Source: Torreya grandis
Lineage: Eukaryota; Streptophyta; Pinopsida; Cupressales; Taxaceae
DNA length: 64,000 nucleotides
Assembly: GCA_037957365.1 (NCBI GenBank)
Contig: JARHVA010000592.1
Coordinates: 3,016,001-3,080,000 of the forward strand
Reading direction: 5' to 3'
The translations under genes were made by a program, and so were the position numbers. The notes beneath the pieces were generated by a model that was given only the letters and a program-made list of their open reading frames with translations, had not been told where the DNA came from and did not search any database. Of this stretch, positions 38,701 to 50,700 are shown in pieces (position 1 is the stretch's first letter; the number at the start of each line of letters is the position of its first letter).

Positions 38701-41700
38701 AGCAGTGTGATCAATGTTGAAGTGGTGGGAAGCTAGTCAAGCCCTGAAAATCCTCTATTCATAGTCATAAACTGAAAATCACTCTTTCCCATGATTGTAA
38801 ACCCCTGCAAATCTATTTGTGTAAGTGCAAATGAAGGAAAGCGGTGGCTGGTAATGGTGATGACACCAGCATCAAGGCTAAGAATCATACTCATAGTTGT
38901 CATGAGTGTGTTCCTTCTAACATTTGTTGATAGGATACTATTACTACTTGCTTCTTTCATATCTTGTTGATGATCCTTTGTCCAAATATCTAAATTTGAA
39001 GTTACTCCACCATGCTTATGCTGCACTACTCTGGTTTTCAAGTGTACTTCTCCTTGAGGTCTTCTTGTGATGCCCATAACTTCCTCCGTAGGAAGTATGT
39101 ATCCAACACCATTATTCAACTTTTGATGTTACTCTTCACTCAATGGCAATCTTAGAGGTGCAAAATCAAACACCATGCAACGCTGATCCAAAGTAGACCA
39201 ATTATCATCATGAGAAGATATCTCACATGAGCTCATGTCATAATAGTCATTGCACACCTCGTGTCTACCCCAAGTACTAACAAGTTTTTATACCTTATCA
39301 AATAAATATATCCAATGCATGCCCAAAACTAAGCTTACCTCTTCTATATTGTGATTACCATGATTACTTTGAACTCCACTAGTTCCTTCCATGATGCCCA
39401 AAGCATGACTGAAGTGTTGCATTCCTACTAAAAATCAGAATGGTGGTGGCTGGAAAACATCTTGTAACAACTACACATTCCCCATTCTTCCAAGAGTGGC
39501 AATCTAAATGTAGTTTGAGACCAACCCAACCATGGCCTGCTGATTCATATCATCTAGATTATCAAAATTACATCTATTTTGCTGACCACCCTTCCTCATC
39601 AAGCGTTCTGTGGGGACTATCTTCGTTTTGTCAACACCCATGTTCTCAACTCCAAGGAACAATCTATGGATTGATTCTTGACAACTTTGTTAGAATACAC
39701 CATGTATCCTATATATAGACTCCTCATGAACTCCCTTTCTAACCAATTGCCAAAGACGAAGATTGTCGGAATAGATTCAAAGCTTATATTCACTTCGTCA
39801 TTCAAAATTCTGCCCGGATCCCATATGCAAGCATAATGTTGACTATGAATCATGGAATCTACATGCCCTATGCTATAATTTGTATCCTTGACCCTATCAC
39901 CCTTCTTGGAATGCTTTCCATGATGGCAAGAATCTCGCAGAGACGAAGTAGGGAGCATCAAACCGAAAATATTATCATCCACTTTTTCTAGAAGAGAGAT
40001 TGTTGAGATAACCTGAACACCACCATCCATGTGACTCAAAACTCCCAATTTAGGGTTAATAAAAATGTTCACCTCAAATGCATCTCCATCCCTAATACTT
40101 CTCTGAAAATCAATACTTTCACCCTTCTCGCTATAATCATGAAGATAATTAAATTGCTTACCCTTAGTTGTTGCTCTGAAGATTCCAACAAGTTGAAGAC
40201 CAATATAAGTAGCTGGTGAGGCACTTTCCTCATGTGCATGCCTCACAACAAGGTCTTCTTGGAATTCCCCTTCATAAACCTCTTGCAAATCAATTTTTTC
40301 TTCATATTCAGAACTGCCATAACGATGATTCAAGAGCTCACCTTCCTCTTTTAATTTATTTAGGTGTTTTTTCTGCTTTAATAGCTATCAACTTAGCTTC
40401 TTTAACTCTTTTTAGCCATTCATCACACCTTTTCTAAGTCCTTATCACATTCTTCGCATTTGCCTGCAATGTAGCTAGTTTCATTTCAACACTAGGATCC
40501 ACTTTTGTTGTTGATGGCGAATCATTAAATTCGACCTCATATATGTGATTTATGCACTTCTTTTTTGCTGAACTCTTTGAGAAATCAACAAATGGTGCTT
40601 TCACCTTCACAATTTCTTCCTTGGTTTTCTCATTCCTTTGTTGATACATGCAATCATTAGAAGTCAATAAAATATTTTTTACAATCAAAGAATCCTTACC
40701 CTCAACTTGAATGTGGAATTCTTTTTGCTCCTCAGTAGGGTTTTGAGGTTCGGAACTTAACCCTCTCTTCCCTTTATTTGACAACACTTCCTCATAGTGC
40801 CCTTTTTCATTCCGTGCCTCCAACTCCATAAATTTTGTAAAAGAGATTTATGTTTGAATCTTTGCTCGAAATGTTTTGTATAAATCAAAACTGGCCATAA
40901 TATCTTTATGTAGTGACCCTTTGCTTCACAGGGTCGCAAGAAAATGGCTCTAATACCACTGTAATATCCCTTTTAGGGCCAAATTAAACAATTCTGGAAT
41001 TTGTAGAAAACCCTTGCACAATTATAAAATTTTACGGAAACCTTAATAAGAAATTACAGAATCTTGAAAAGATCTATTAGACATGAAAATAAAATTCAGA
41101 CCTCATAGAAGCCCTCATAAAATATGGAAATTCAATAAATTTCCTTGGGGAAACTCTCATATTATCAAATCTGATTTTTAATAAACTTTTAGGCCTTAAA
41201 GTACCAAATTATGAATTTGAACCATGAAATATCATAAAAAATATATATGCCACACAGAAATCCTTTAAAAAATATGAATTCGATTTATTTCAATAATAAA
41301 CCCTTGCAACAACAAATCTGAATTTTACAAATATTTTCCAGGTTGTAGATTAATGAATTTACAACGAACCATAGCAATGCAAATCTCCAAACCCTACTGA
41401 CTGTCCAGCTACGAAAAGTGGTCATTTCAAACATGAATCAGCACTAGATACACTCATGTTGACCCCAAATATTGCACAACCCTAAATAACAGTCCACAAG
41501 GGTGATGCCAACCCTTCAAAGGGCAATGTCAGCCTACAAAGTCCCTCCCAGTTGGTCGCCACTCCTAAAAAGTTGTTGCACCAACTTCCAAGGGATGCCC
41601 TAGCTACTGCCCCACACCCAAATCTGCCCCTTGTGCGTTATCCAAAATCCTTCGCTCAATTGTGACCCCCGAATGAAGCTACCCACAAAATATTGAGGGG

Positions 41701-44700
41701 TTTCGTCCCCAATTTCTAATTGTCGATAAGGGTTTTCATCCTTAATAGCTGAAAGTAGAAGCGAACATGCCCAACTTATGAAATAAAATGGTAGATGATC
41801 ATAGCTCCCAAAAACGAACCTCACCACCTTTTTTAATACTTTTTTCCCTCCAAACCAACTCCCAAGTGGGGCGCTCCAAGTGGGGGGGAAATTCAAATAT
41901 TCAAAAATTGATTCTCCTTATAATTTCTAATTAAGGGCCGACTTGATCAAATTAGAAAGTCCCCTTTTTTCTAAAGTGAATTTAGAAATAAGTTGCCAAC
42001 ATAAAGTCACTTTTTAGCAACTTGAAGAAAACACCATGTTCGCCTTTTTCTTTCCTTCCTTTAGCCTATGGAAAACCAAAAGAATAGAAGGGTCTTCATT
42101 CCTCTCTAAACCTAAGAAGGGGACATGACACAGTAGCATTTCGCTATATTAATCTCCAATTGTTCGTGTATAGGCTTTTTAGCCGTTGGGGCCTTCACTT
42201 TCTTTTGTTCTTTTAATTGAGTTCTTTGTTACATGCCCTGCTAAGTCTGGCTTTCAATCTCTTTAGACTTCAGGCTGTTTTGTAATCTTTTTTCTATTAT
42301 TAATACGTATTTACCTTTTGTCTAAAAAAAAGGTGGGTTCTTAGATCTTTTAAGGAAATGAGCCATGAAAGGTTCTTGTCAGGCATAATATTATTTTTGG
42401 TACACCCAAAAAGAAGCACGATTGGATTGGTATATTCCCAATGGATTTGATGTTTGGTTTCTTTTTGGTCCTATCTTTGGTTCATTATGGAAGGCTTGGG
42501 ACTCAGTGAAGCACCTTGTTGTTAGACATCGTGTCATCACTTGGTTTGACCCAGTTTGTCATGATTACAGATCAATTTGGTAGAATCTTAGTATGAATAA
42601 TAATATCTTATTTTTTACTAGAGGCTTCTTTGCTAAATTTTGAGCTTATAAAGGCATCAAGTGTTTTGCTAGCTTGTTTTCGATGGGCAAGTGGTTGACA
42701 TGGGAAGAGAATAAACAAAGATACAAGATTCCTAGTTGACAAAGGAGAACTCATACTATGCCTATGAGATCTTTAGGCCCCACTGCAAAAGGCCTTAAGA
42801 CTTGAATTTGATTCTAAATGCTAGGATAATATTAAATGGATTAGGGGCCCTCCTTTGTTATAAATCTCTTCAAGACAACTGTATCATAATCTGGTTCAGT
42901 CCGATAGTATATGTTGGGATCTAAACTCTAAATGACAAGTAAATATCTATCTTATAATTGGAAAGTTGTTTTTTCAGTTATGTGAGCTTTAGAACCAAGG
43001 GAGGCCTATTTCAAATAGCTTTTATTGCTCCAAAAACTTCTTGTGATTGTGATTATAAAAGTTTGTATTGGTTCTGACTTTGTCATGTCCCCCTTTTGGA
43101 CATGACACTATTGAAGACCTTTAGCCTTGCGTAGGTTCCCAAGGGCTAAGGGGAAAAAAGAAAAAGAAGGGAAACATTTGGTTTTATAAAGAATACTTGT
43201 AAAAACACTTTATTGTTATAATTTCACTTAAGTTGGGGCCTTTTTAAAGGTCATGAGTATTAGTCCACTTAAGTGAATTATAAGAAGTATTCTTTTTATA
43301 TTTTGAAAAAAGATCAACAAAGGTATTTCCCTCCAAATTGGGCGCTTCACTTGGGAAGAAGTATAAAAGCATTTGAGGGTTCTTGTTGAAAAACATCTTG
43401 GATCATAATTTGAATTAACAAGTTTTGAGCACGAAAAAGCTTGAGCTTTTAACTTGAAGACGAAAACCTTCAAGCAAACAGATTGAAAATGAAAACCCTC
43501 ATTCTTCCATGGGGCAACTTCATCTTGGAGCTGCCATTGATCATCAAAATTCAGAAAAAAACAAAAAGAAGGGTTTCCAAGTGGGGCGAATAGCTTGGAA
43601 GGTTGGCGAATTATTCTAGGAGGGTGGCGACTAGGGTTTGGAGACCCAAGTTGGATTTTTAGGTTGAAGATCCCTATTTCTTAACGTTGTGTTTGGATCT
43701 AGGGCTGGAAATGTTCAATTCTAGCTAGGGCGAATTGTTTGGGAGTTGTTTATGAGGTTTTGATAGGCTATTCCAAGCATAAACATTATTCAGTGATTTT
43801 CTATTATTATTTCTGATTTTTATGAGGATTTTGGAGGACATTTGGACCTCAAAAATATTCAGAAATTCATAATAAATTATGCATAGTTATTTAGTCATTT
43901 TTGTGCATTTGTATGATGGTTCCATGAAGTGTTTGTTGCATGATAAATCCGTCATAAAAATAAATAAATATTTCAGATTGGGACGCCTAGGGTTTGAGGG
44001 AAAATTCATTTTTTTTTGGGACAAAACTTGCTTGTTGGATACCCCAAGTGGTGCGTTGGGTTTATCCTATTTTTATGCTATTTTTGAAATATCAAATTCA
44101 GCTAGGGTTGTTTGTTGGAAAAATTAAAAAAAGTAATTTTCATTTAGTGTTTGCAGTAAATTTTAGAATTCAAAAAATATCCCGAAAAGGGGACATTACA
44201 GAATCTTGCTCTATTTGAGGCTTCTCCAAATCATCGTATTAAAACTCATACTCAACAATTACTCGGAAGCCCAAAATTTTGACTTGGACTTAGGATTTGG
44301 CAGTTAGCTATGAACTTTATCCTTGTTTAGGACCAAGGGAGACCTGTTTCAGATAGCTTTTATTGCTCCAAAAACTTCTTGTGATTGTGATGATAAAAGT
44401 TGGTACTGGTTCTGAATTCTGCTTTGTTTGAGGCTTGTCTGAATCATAGTATTAAAACTTGTACTCAGCAATTACTCGACAACCCAAAATTTTGACTTGG
44501 ACTTGGGACTCGTCAATTACTTGGCAACTTTATCCCTATTTAGAACCAAGGGAGCCCTGTTTCAGATAGCTTTTATTGCTCCAAAAACTTGTGATTGTGA
44601 TGATAAAAGTTGGTATTGGTTCTGAATTTTGCTCTGTTTAAGGCTTGTCTGAATCATAGTATTAAAACTCGTACTCAACAATTACTCGGCAGTCCAAAAT

Positions 44701-47700
44701 TTTGACTTGGTCTTGGGACTCGGCAATTACTTGGTCGTTATTTGGCAACTTTATCTCTGCTTTAAAAAATATGTAAATTCATAAAATAAACTTGAATAAC
44801 ATGTAAAACAGTAAAACACTGTTAAATGACATCCATTGGGCATGGGAGTAATAAAAATAGCGCCTTCTATCTGTGCAATTTCCCCCACTAATTTTTTTGT
44901 CTTACAAACTCAGGAGCGGGGTTCTGAGGGCACAATATCCTTCTTCCATGGCCTTCGAATTCTTCTTTGCACAATAATTGTCTCAGAATACAAAGTAAAA
45001 ACTATGCAAGTACAAAGTGTCAATGACTGTCAAATGCACAAAATCACCTTAGCAGAGAAGAAAGAGAAAAACTGAGTTTTTTGATAAAAATGATTTTTTT
45101 TGCCGCAGACTATTATATTCTTGCCACATCCGATTCAACGTAGGATACTTATGAGTTTTTGCAAGATCCCTTCCCAAATCTGATCCAATTTTTTCAATTT
45201 AAGTGGTTTGACATTTCGTCAAACACTTAGCATGCAACTGCTGAGTTCTGATTTCTGATTGTTTACTTGAAATTTTATACTTTTTTCAATGCATGTAAGA
45301 TATAGTAGATGCCTATAGAGGAACTACAGTTCTTATCATAATGTAAGACCAATGGAAATCTTTATTTCATTATGCCATAGGTTTTTACAATAAACTTCAA
45401 ATCTGATCCAAAACTGATCAGAACATAACAATCATTAAAATTTTCCTAACATAATATAATTAACTGCATACCCGAAAAGGGTTGAATCTTCATCAATGCA
45501 CTATTAAAAATGATGGTCCAAAGGCTGGAAATGATCATGAAAGACTGGTAAAATTACTGCAAAATGATGGCAGCAAACTCCCCATGCAAACCCTAGCTGT
45601 AAGGCCCTTAAATCTGATATAAGATCTCTGAAAACCTGATTACAGAATACCTTTCACACCCTTGCACTCACTGAATATGAATGCCCTTCGTATTTGGAGG
45701 TTTCCATTCCCAACACAAGTATCCAATAGAGGGTTTCCGTCCCCTATGGCTGAACTGAAAGAGGGTTTCCGTCCTCAATCAATTTTCATTTGAAGCGCTG
45801 CTCCAAATTGAAAAAATATGTTTTTGAGAAAATGACATAATCCTTTCTATGAAATGAAAGAGAAAAATATATAAATTCCAACCAACCCTGGACTCCAAAT
45901 TCCTCTTAAATCTCATTTTATGAACTTTTAGGTCTCTAATATGGGTCGCCCCCTTTGGGAAAAAAGAAATCTTGTATTTCACTTTAATTTAATAAAGTCA
46001 CTTAGACTTTATTAAGTCACTTTAATATTATAGTCACTTAAATTTTATAAAGTTACTTTATTAGAATAAAAATATATTCTAATGTTGAAAAGTAACTCCA
46101 TAATGGAAAAATATAACAATAGACACCTTTAAGTGACTTTTCCCACAGAATATTACCATTTTGCCCGCCATTTATTCCCTCAACACCTCCATTAGCCTAC
46201 AAGAATACTGAATAGGCTAATCTGCATAACCGAGTGATCTTCTTAGGAAAGAGGGGACATTATAGTCCTCCCTTCCCGAGATTGCTTGCCTTCAAGCAAT
46301 TGCATACCATCATTTGGATTCCAAATCCATCTCATGAAAACTCTACCATGTGAACGCTGCACCATTCTGATTACAACTGTAGACCAAAACTGCGCTTTGC
46401 CCTCTTGTGATCCAATGACCAAAGCATCATCACAATAGTAGGATGTCAAAACATAAGCATACTCATTGAGCCCTCCATGAATGGTAAAGTCCATATTTGA
46501 ATCAAATCCAACGGTTATGTAGAGATCAAAGTGTCCCAATGTACTAGCAACACCAAACAATTCTCCCACCTCTATAGATCTCTCATGGCTGTGTAGAGTA
46601 CTCACAAGTGCAAGAAAATCTGTACACTCCTAGTGGGTTGCTGGTATAGAACTGAACAGCAGCTTCCCAACTGAAAATGTGACCCAAATGAATGACAATG
46701 TCATCACCAATGCCATATGGTGATAAAGCGTCATCCATACGCCATCCTCTAATGATGAAGAGATGATCAAAACCTCTCCAAAGTACTCAAACTACTACTG
46801 TCCTCCAAATGCCCTATAGGATATCCGTGAGCAATATAGTAGGACAGCCATCTCCTATCAAAGTATGAAGATGGTCCTCAAGAACTAGGGCTAGTACATC
46901 TATGCAAACCTGCTCACCTCCATATCTAATGCCATAGTTCCACTTCACCTCCAAATTATGCCCAATACATGCACGTGTCTTCATGGCATGCATCACAAAT
47001 CTAGGGAATAGAGCAACTAGATACTCTACCCAAGAGTCATCAACATGATGGAATTGTATCTCATTATAAGTAAACTCCTCAAGTTCTCCATTAATGACCA
47101 AAGGCTCAACCAAATCTGAATAACCAATGTCTCCATCTATACATGTAGGTATACTGCTAGTGGTTGATCCACTAGGTGTGTGCTCCATCATGCAATCCAA
47201 GTGTATGTTGTGCCTTGAATAATCCTGATTATGCAAAAGTGAAGGACTGCCGTCCAAAATCAGAATTGTTGTTATGCCTTTTAATAGTGCCTTCCTTCAC
47301 CTCTCCTTCCACTAATGAATGCTCATTCCTTAGTGCAGGTCCAAGGAATGTCTTCAATGGAAAATCAAGTGTGTTATGTGCCATAATTTCTGTCCCATGG
47401 CTGCAAGGCAAATCCCCATGTGTATAGATCCCCTTTATCTTCATGACTTCACTCTTTGCCAAACTCAACTCCAAACAAAGTGACTCATGAACCTTATGAT
47501 AAAAATCATTTGTATTTACACAAACTGAACCACTTATGACTCCATGTGAACTTCCATCATTAGTGGCTGGTCCACTCTCAAACAAAGGCAATTCATGATG
47601 CAAATCAGGTACATGAACAAAGTCATACCTCTCCAAATTTGCATACTCTTCTTGCTTGCTTTCGTCAAGAGTCTCCTTTGTTTGCTCCATCACTATGTAT

Positions 47701-50700
47701 TCTTCCCTTGGAAGAAGTAGAGATCTAAAGTAAGATCTTTGTTGTTCCTTTGCTTGATCTAGCTGTTTGTGACATTCCTTGATCTCTTGTAGGCGCTGAT
47801 TTGCTTGGGCAGCAATCAACCTTGCTTCCTTAGCTCTTTGCAACCATTCATCACACAATCTTTGAGTTCCTTCCATGCTATGATATGAAAAATCAGATTG
47901 TTTGCAACTTGAATCCACAATAGTTATCTCATGTTTAGTCATCACATCTTGAGGATCATCAAGATCATCCTCATATGATTCATCTATCACCTCAGGGTTA
48001 TGTGAGGGTAATGGAGTGTTTTCCATAATCAGAAAGTCAGGACTGTCATCATAAGTGCTGGTCCAAGAGTTTTACCCAGCTGAAAACCAAGTGTATTACT
48101 TGTCTTAATGACTATCCCGTGGTTGCAAGTTGTACCTTCATTGACCTTCAACTCTTGCCCTACTAATTGACTTTGATCCAATTTGTCCAAGTCAATTTGC
48201 TCATTACATAACACATTGCCTTCATATGTATTAACATCACCTTCAAGGTCACCCAACTCAGAAATTGATTCCTTGCAACTACTAAGTAGAGATGGTGAAA
48301 TATCCCATGGTATGCTTCTTCCATCATCATTAGTCACCAGTAACCCCTGAAAAGGATCTTGTGCATAGATACCAACCCAAAGAGTGACTCCACCATGCTG
48401 ACACTGCAATACTCTGATTTTCATATGGTTTCCACCGAAAGTGTATTTAATGCCGCTTGAAAATTCAACATCAATGGTATTCACCCCATAAAACTGTAGA
48501 CCACCAAAATACTCCCTCCCTTGTGGTAACCCCACAAGGCCAACCAATATCTCATGATGATCCAATCCACAATAGTCCACTATAGGAAGTAACCCATCAA
48601 CGATCTCAGATGGCCCAATAGACAATTCAGCTAGACTCACCTCATAATCACACACCACACCTGGATCACACAACTTACTTTTGTTAACACAAACAAGAGA
48701 TACCTCGTGTGTGATGGTTTCTTTAAACAACTTACTCTCCAAGTCACCAATATTGAAATCCTCATGTACACTTCTCTCTATAGGTTTGGATTGGGAGTCA
48801 AACCGATACACATTTGAACTACCATCACTGAAATGAGATAAGAATTCACCATTATAAGCTGATTTGGAAGCTTCAATGTACTCACCTTCATCATGCTCTT
48901 TTTCAACAACCTTACCATTTATGTTCATTCTGCTAGTGTCCTCAAGGAGGCTAACAGTCTCAGAAACTTCATTGGATAGATCTGATTTTGTACCAAGAGC
49001 TGTTGCTTTGTCATTTTCATTAAACACATCCTCAACATATGTAGATGCATGCACTTCTTGTATACATTCTTCCTTTGGAAGATATAATGATCTAATGTAT
49101 GATTCTCTTTGTTGCCTTGCATTATCTAGCTGATTGCATCGTTCTTTGACTTGTTGAAGGTGTTGTTTTGCATGTGCAGCCACTAACTTAGCCTTTTTGG
49201 CTCTTTGTAGCCAACTATCATACAAGACTTGAGTCTTGTTTACATCTTCCAAGTTCTGATATACAAAATCAGAATGTTTGTGGCATAAATCCACAATACA
49301 TAATTCATCTTTAACACCCAAACCTTGAATACGAATATTAGAATACTCTACAATACCATCATCCACATGTGAAATGGATGTTACCTCATGATTAGGACTA
49401 TTGTTGCAAAAATCAAAATAGGTTTCATACCTTGGTGTCATATTTTCAACATCTCTAATGGGTTGATCAATGATTGTAATCTTTTCCACTTCGCGATCAA
49501 CATGATGACTCAATGGCGTGCCATGTGTCTCCCCTTGATCCAACGTTATTTCTTCTTTAGGACTCCCACATGATGACTGATTTTTGCATTGATTGTGATC
49601 ACTTGTAGGCTGCAAATTGCAAACAAGTGATTCCTCTTCCTTTCCTGGTTTTTGGATATTTAACACTTCACTTTTCCCAATGCTTTCTTTCCTTTCTTGC
49701 TGCTGATATGGACTTGAAAACATCAAGTCATCTTCATCCTCATCCGGTATACCCAAAAATTGTGTGTATGAAAGCATGTCTTGCATCTCTTGAGGAAGAG
49801 AGCGATACTTATCATAACTGACCATAATTGTTCTATTAAATGGAGACAAATCACTAGTGTGCCTAATTTTCCTTGAAAGTGAATCTTCAACATGCTGCAA
49901 TTTTTTAAGCACCCTTTGTTGTGAATGGTGAAAGTCCCTCAACATTTGTTCCATGCTAGGCAACTCCCCATAGTTCACTATCTCGTTGTCCACAACCACA
50001 ACTCAAACCAAACTGAAATAAAAGCAACCGATCTTTACCCAACAGGTTGGCAAAATCATGGCTCTGATACCACTGAAAGATCTCTTCCCAAATCTGATCC
50101 AATTTTTTCAATTTAAATGGTTTGACATTTCATCAAACACTTAGCATGCAATTGCTGAGATCAGATTTCTGATTGTTTACCTGCAATTTTATACTTGTTT
50201 CAATGCATGTAAGATATAATAGATGCCTAGAGAGGAACTACAATACTTATCATAATGTAAGACCAATGGAAATCTGTATTTCATTATGTCATAGGTTTTT
50301 GCAATAAACCTCAAATCTAATCCAAAACTGATCAGAACATAACAACCATTAGATTTTCCCTAACATAATATTATTTCTAACAAAAAGAACTACATTAACT
50401 GCATACCCGGAAAGCGTTGAATCTTCATCAATACACTACTGAAAATGATGGTCCAAACACTGGAAATGATCATGAAAGACTGGTAAAATTACTGCAAAGT
50501 GATAGTAGCAAGCTCCCCACTCAAACCCTAGCTATATGGTCTTTAAATCTGCTATAAAATCCCTGAAAACTTGATTGCAGAATACCTTTCACACCCTTGC
50601 ACTCACTGAATATGAATGCCCTTCGTATCCGGAGGTTTCCGTCCCCAAACACAAGTATCCAATAGAGGGTTTCCGTCAATTAATTTTCATCTGAAGCGCT

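Larger units (their letters stand above)
34789..42130 (-). mobile_element. Non-autonomous gypsy-like element, older copy, with a solo LTR in its left LTR
   Basis: The left (3') LTR 34789-37819 is interrupted by 35370-37203; the right (5') LTR is 40960-42130. Both begin TGTAATATCCCTTTTAGGG and end GGGGACATGACA. The minus-strand PBS TGGTATTAGAGCC abuts the right LTR and the polypurine tract CGAGAGGGGAGGAC abuts the left one. No RT, integrase or protease is present. The interior codes for relics of the protein family seen intact at 47229-49999. Flanking 5-mers (ccatt, cagta) do not match, so target duplications are lost or one end is rearranged. Confidence 0.82.

Noticed and set aside
48864..49133. 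Open frame antisense to the 656-codon frame
   Set aside because: Shadow of the longer coding frame on the other strand.
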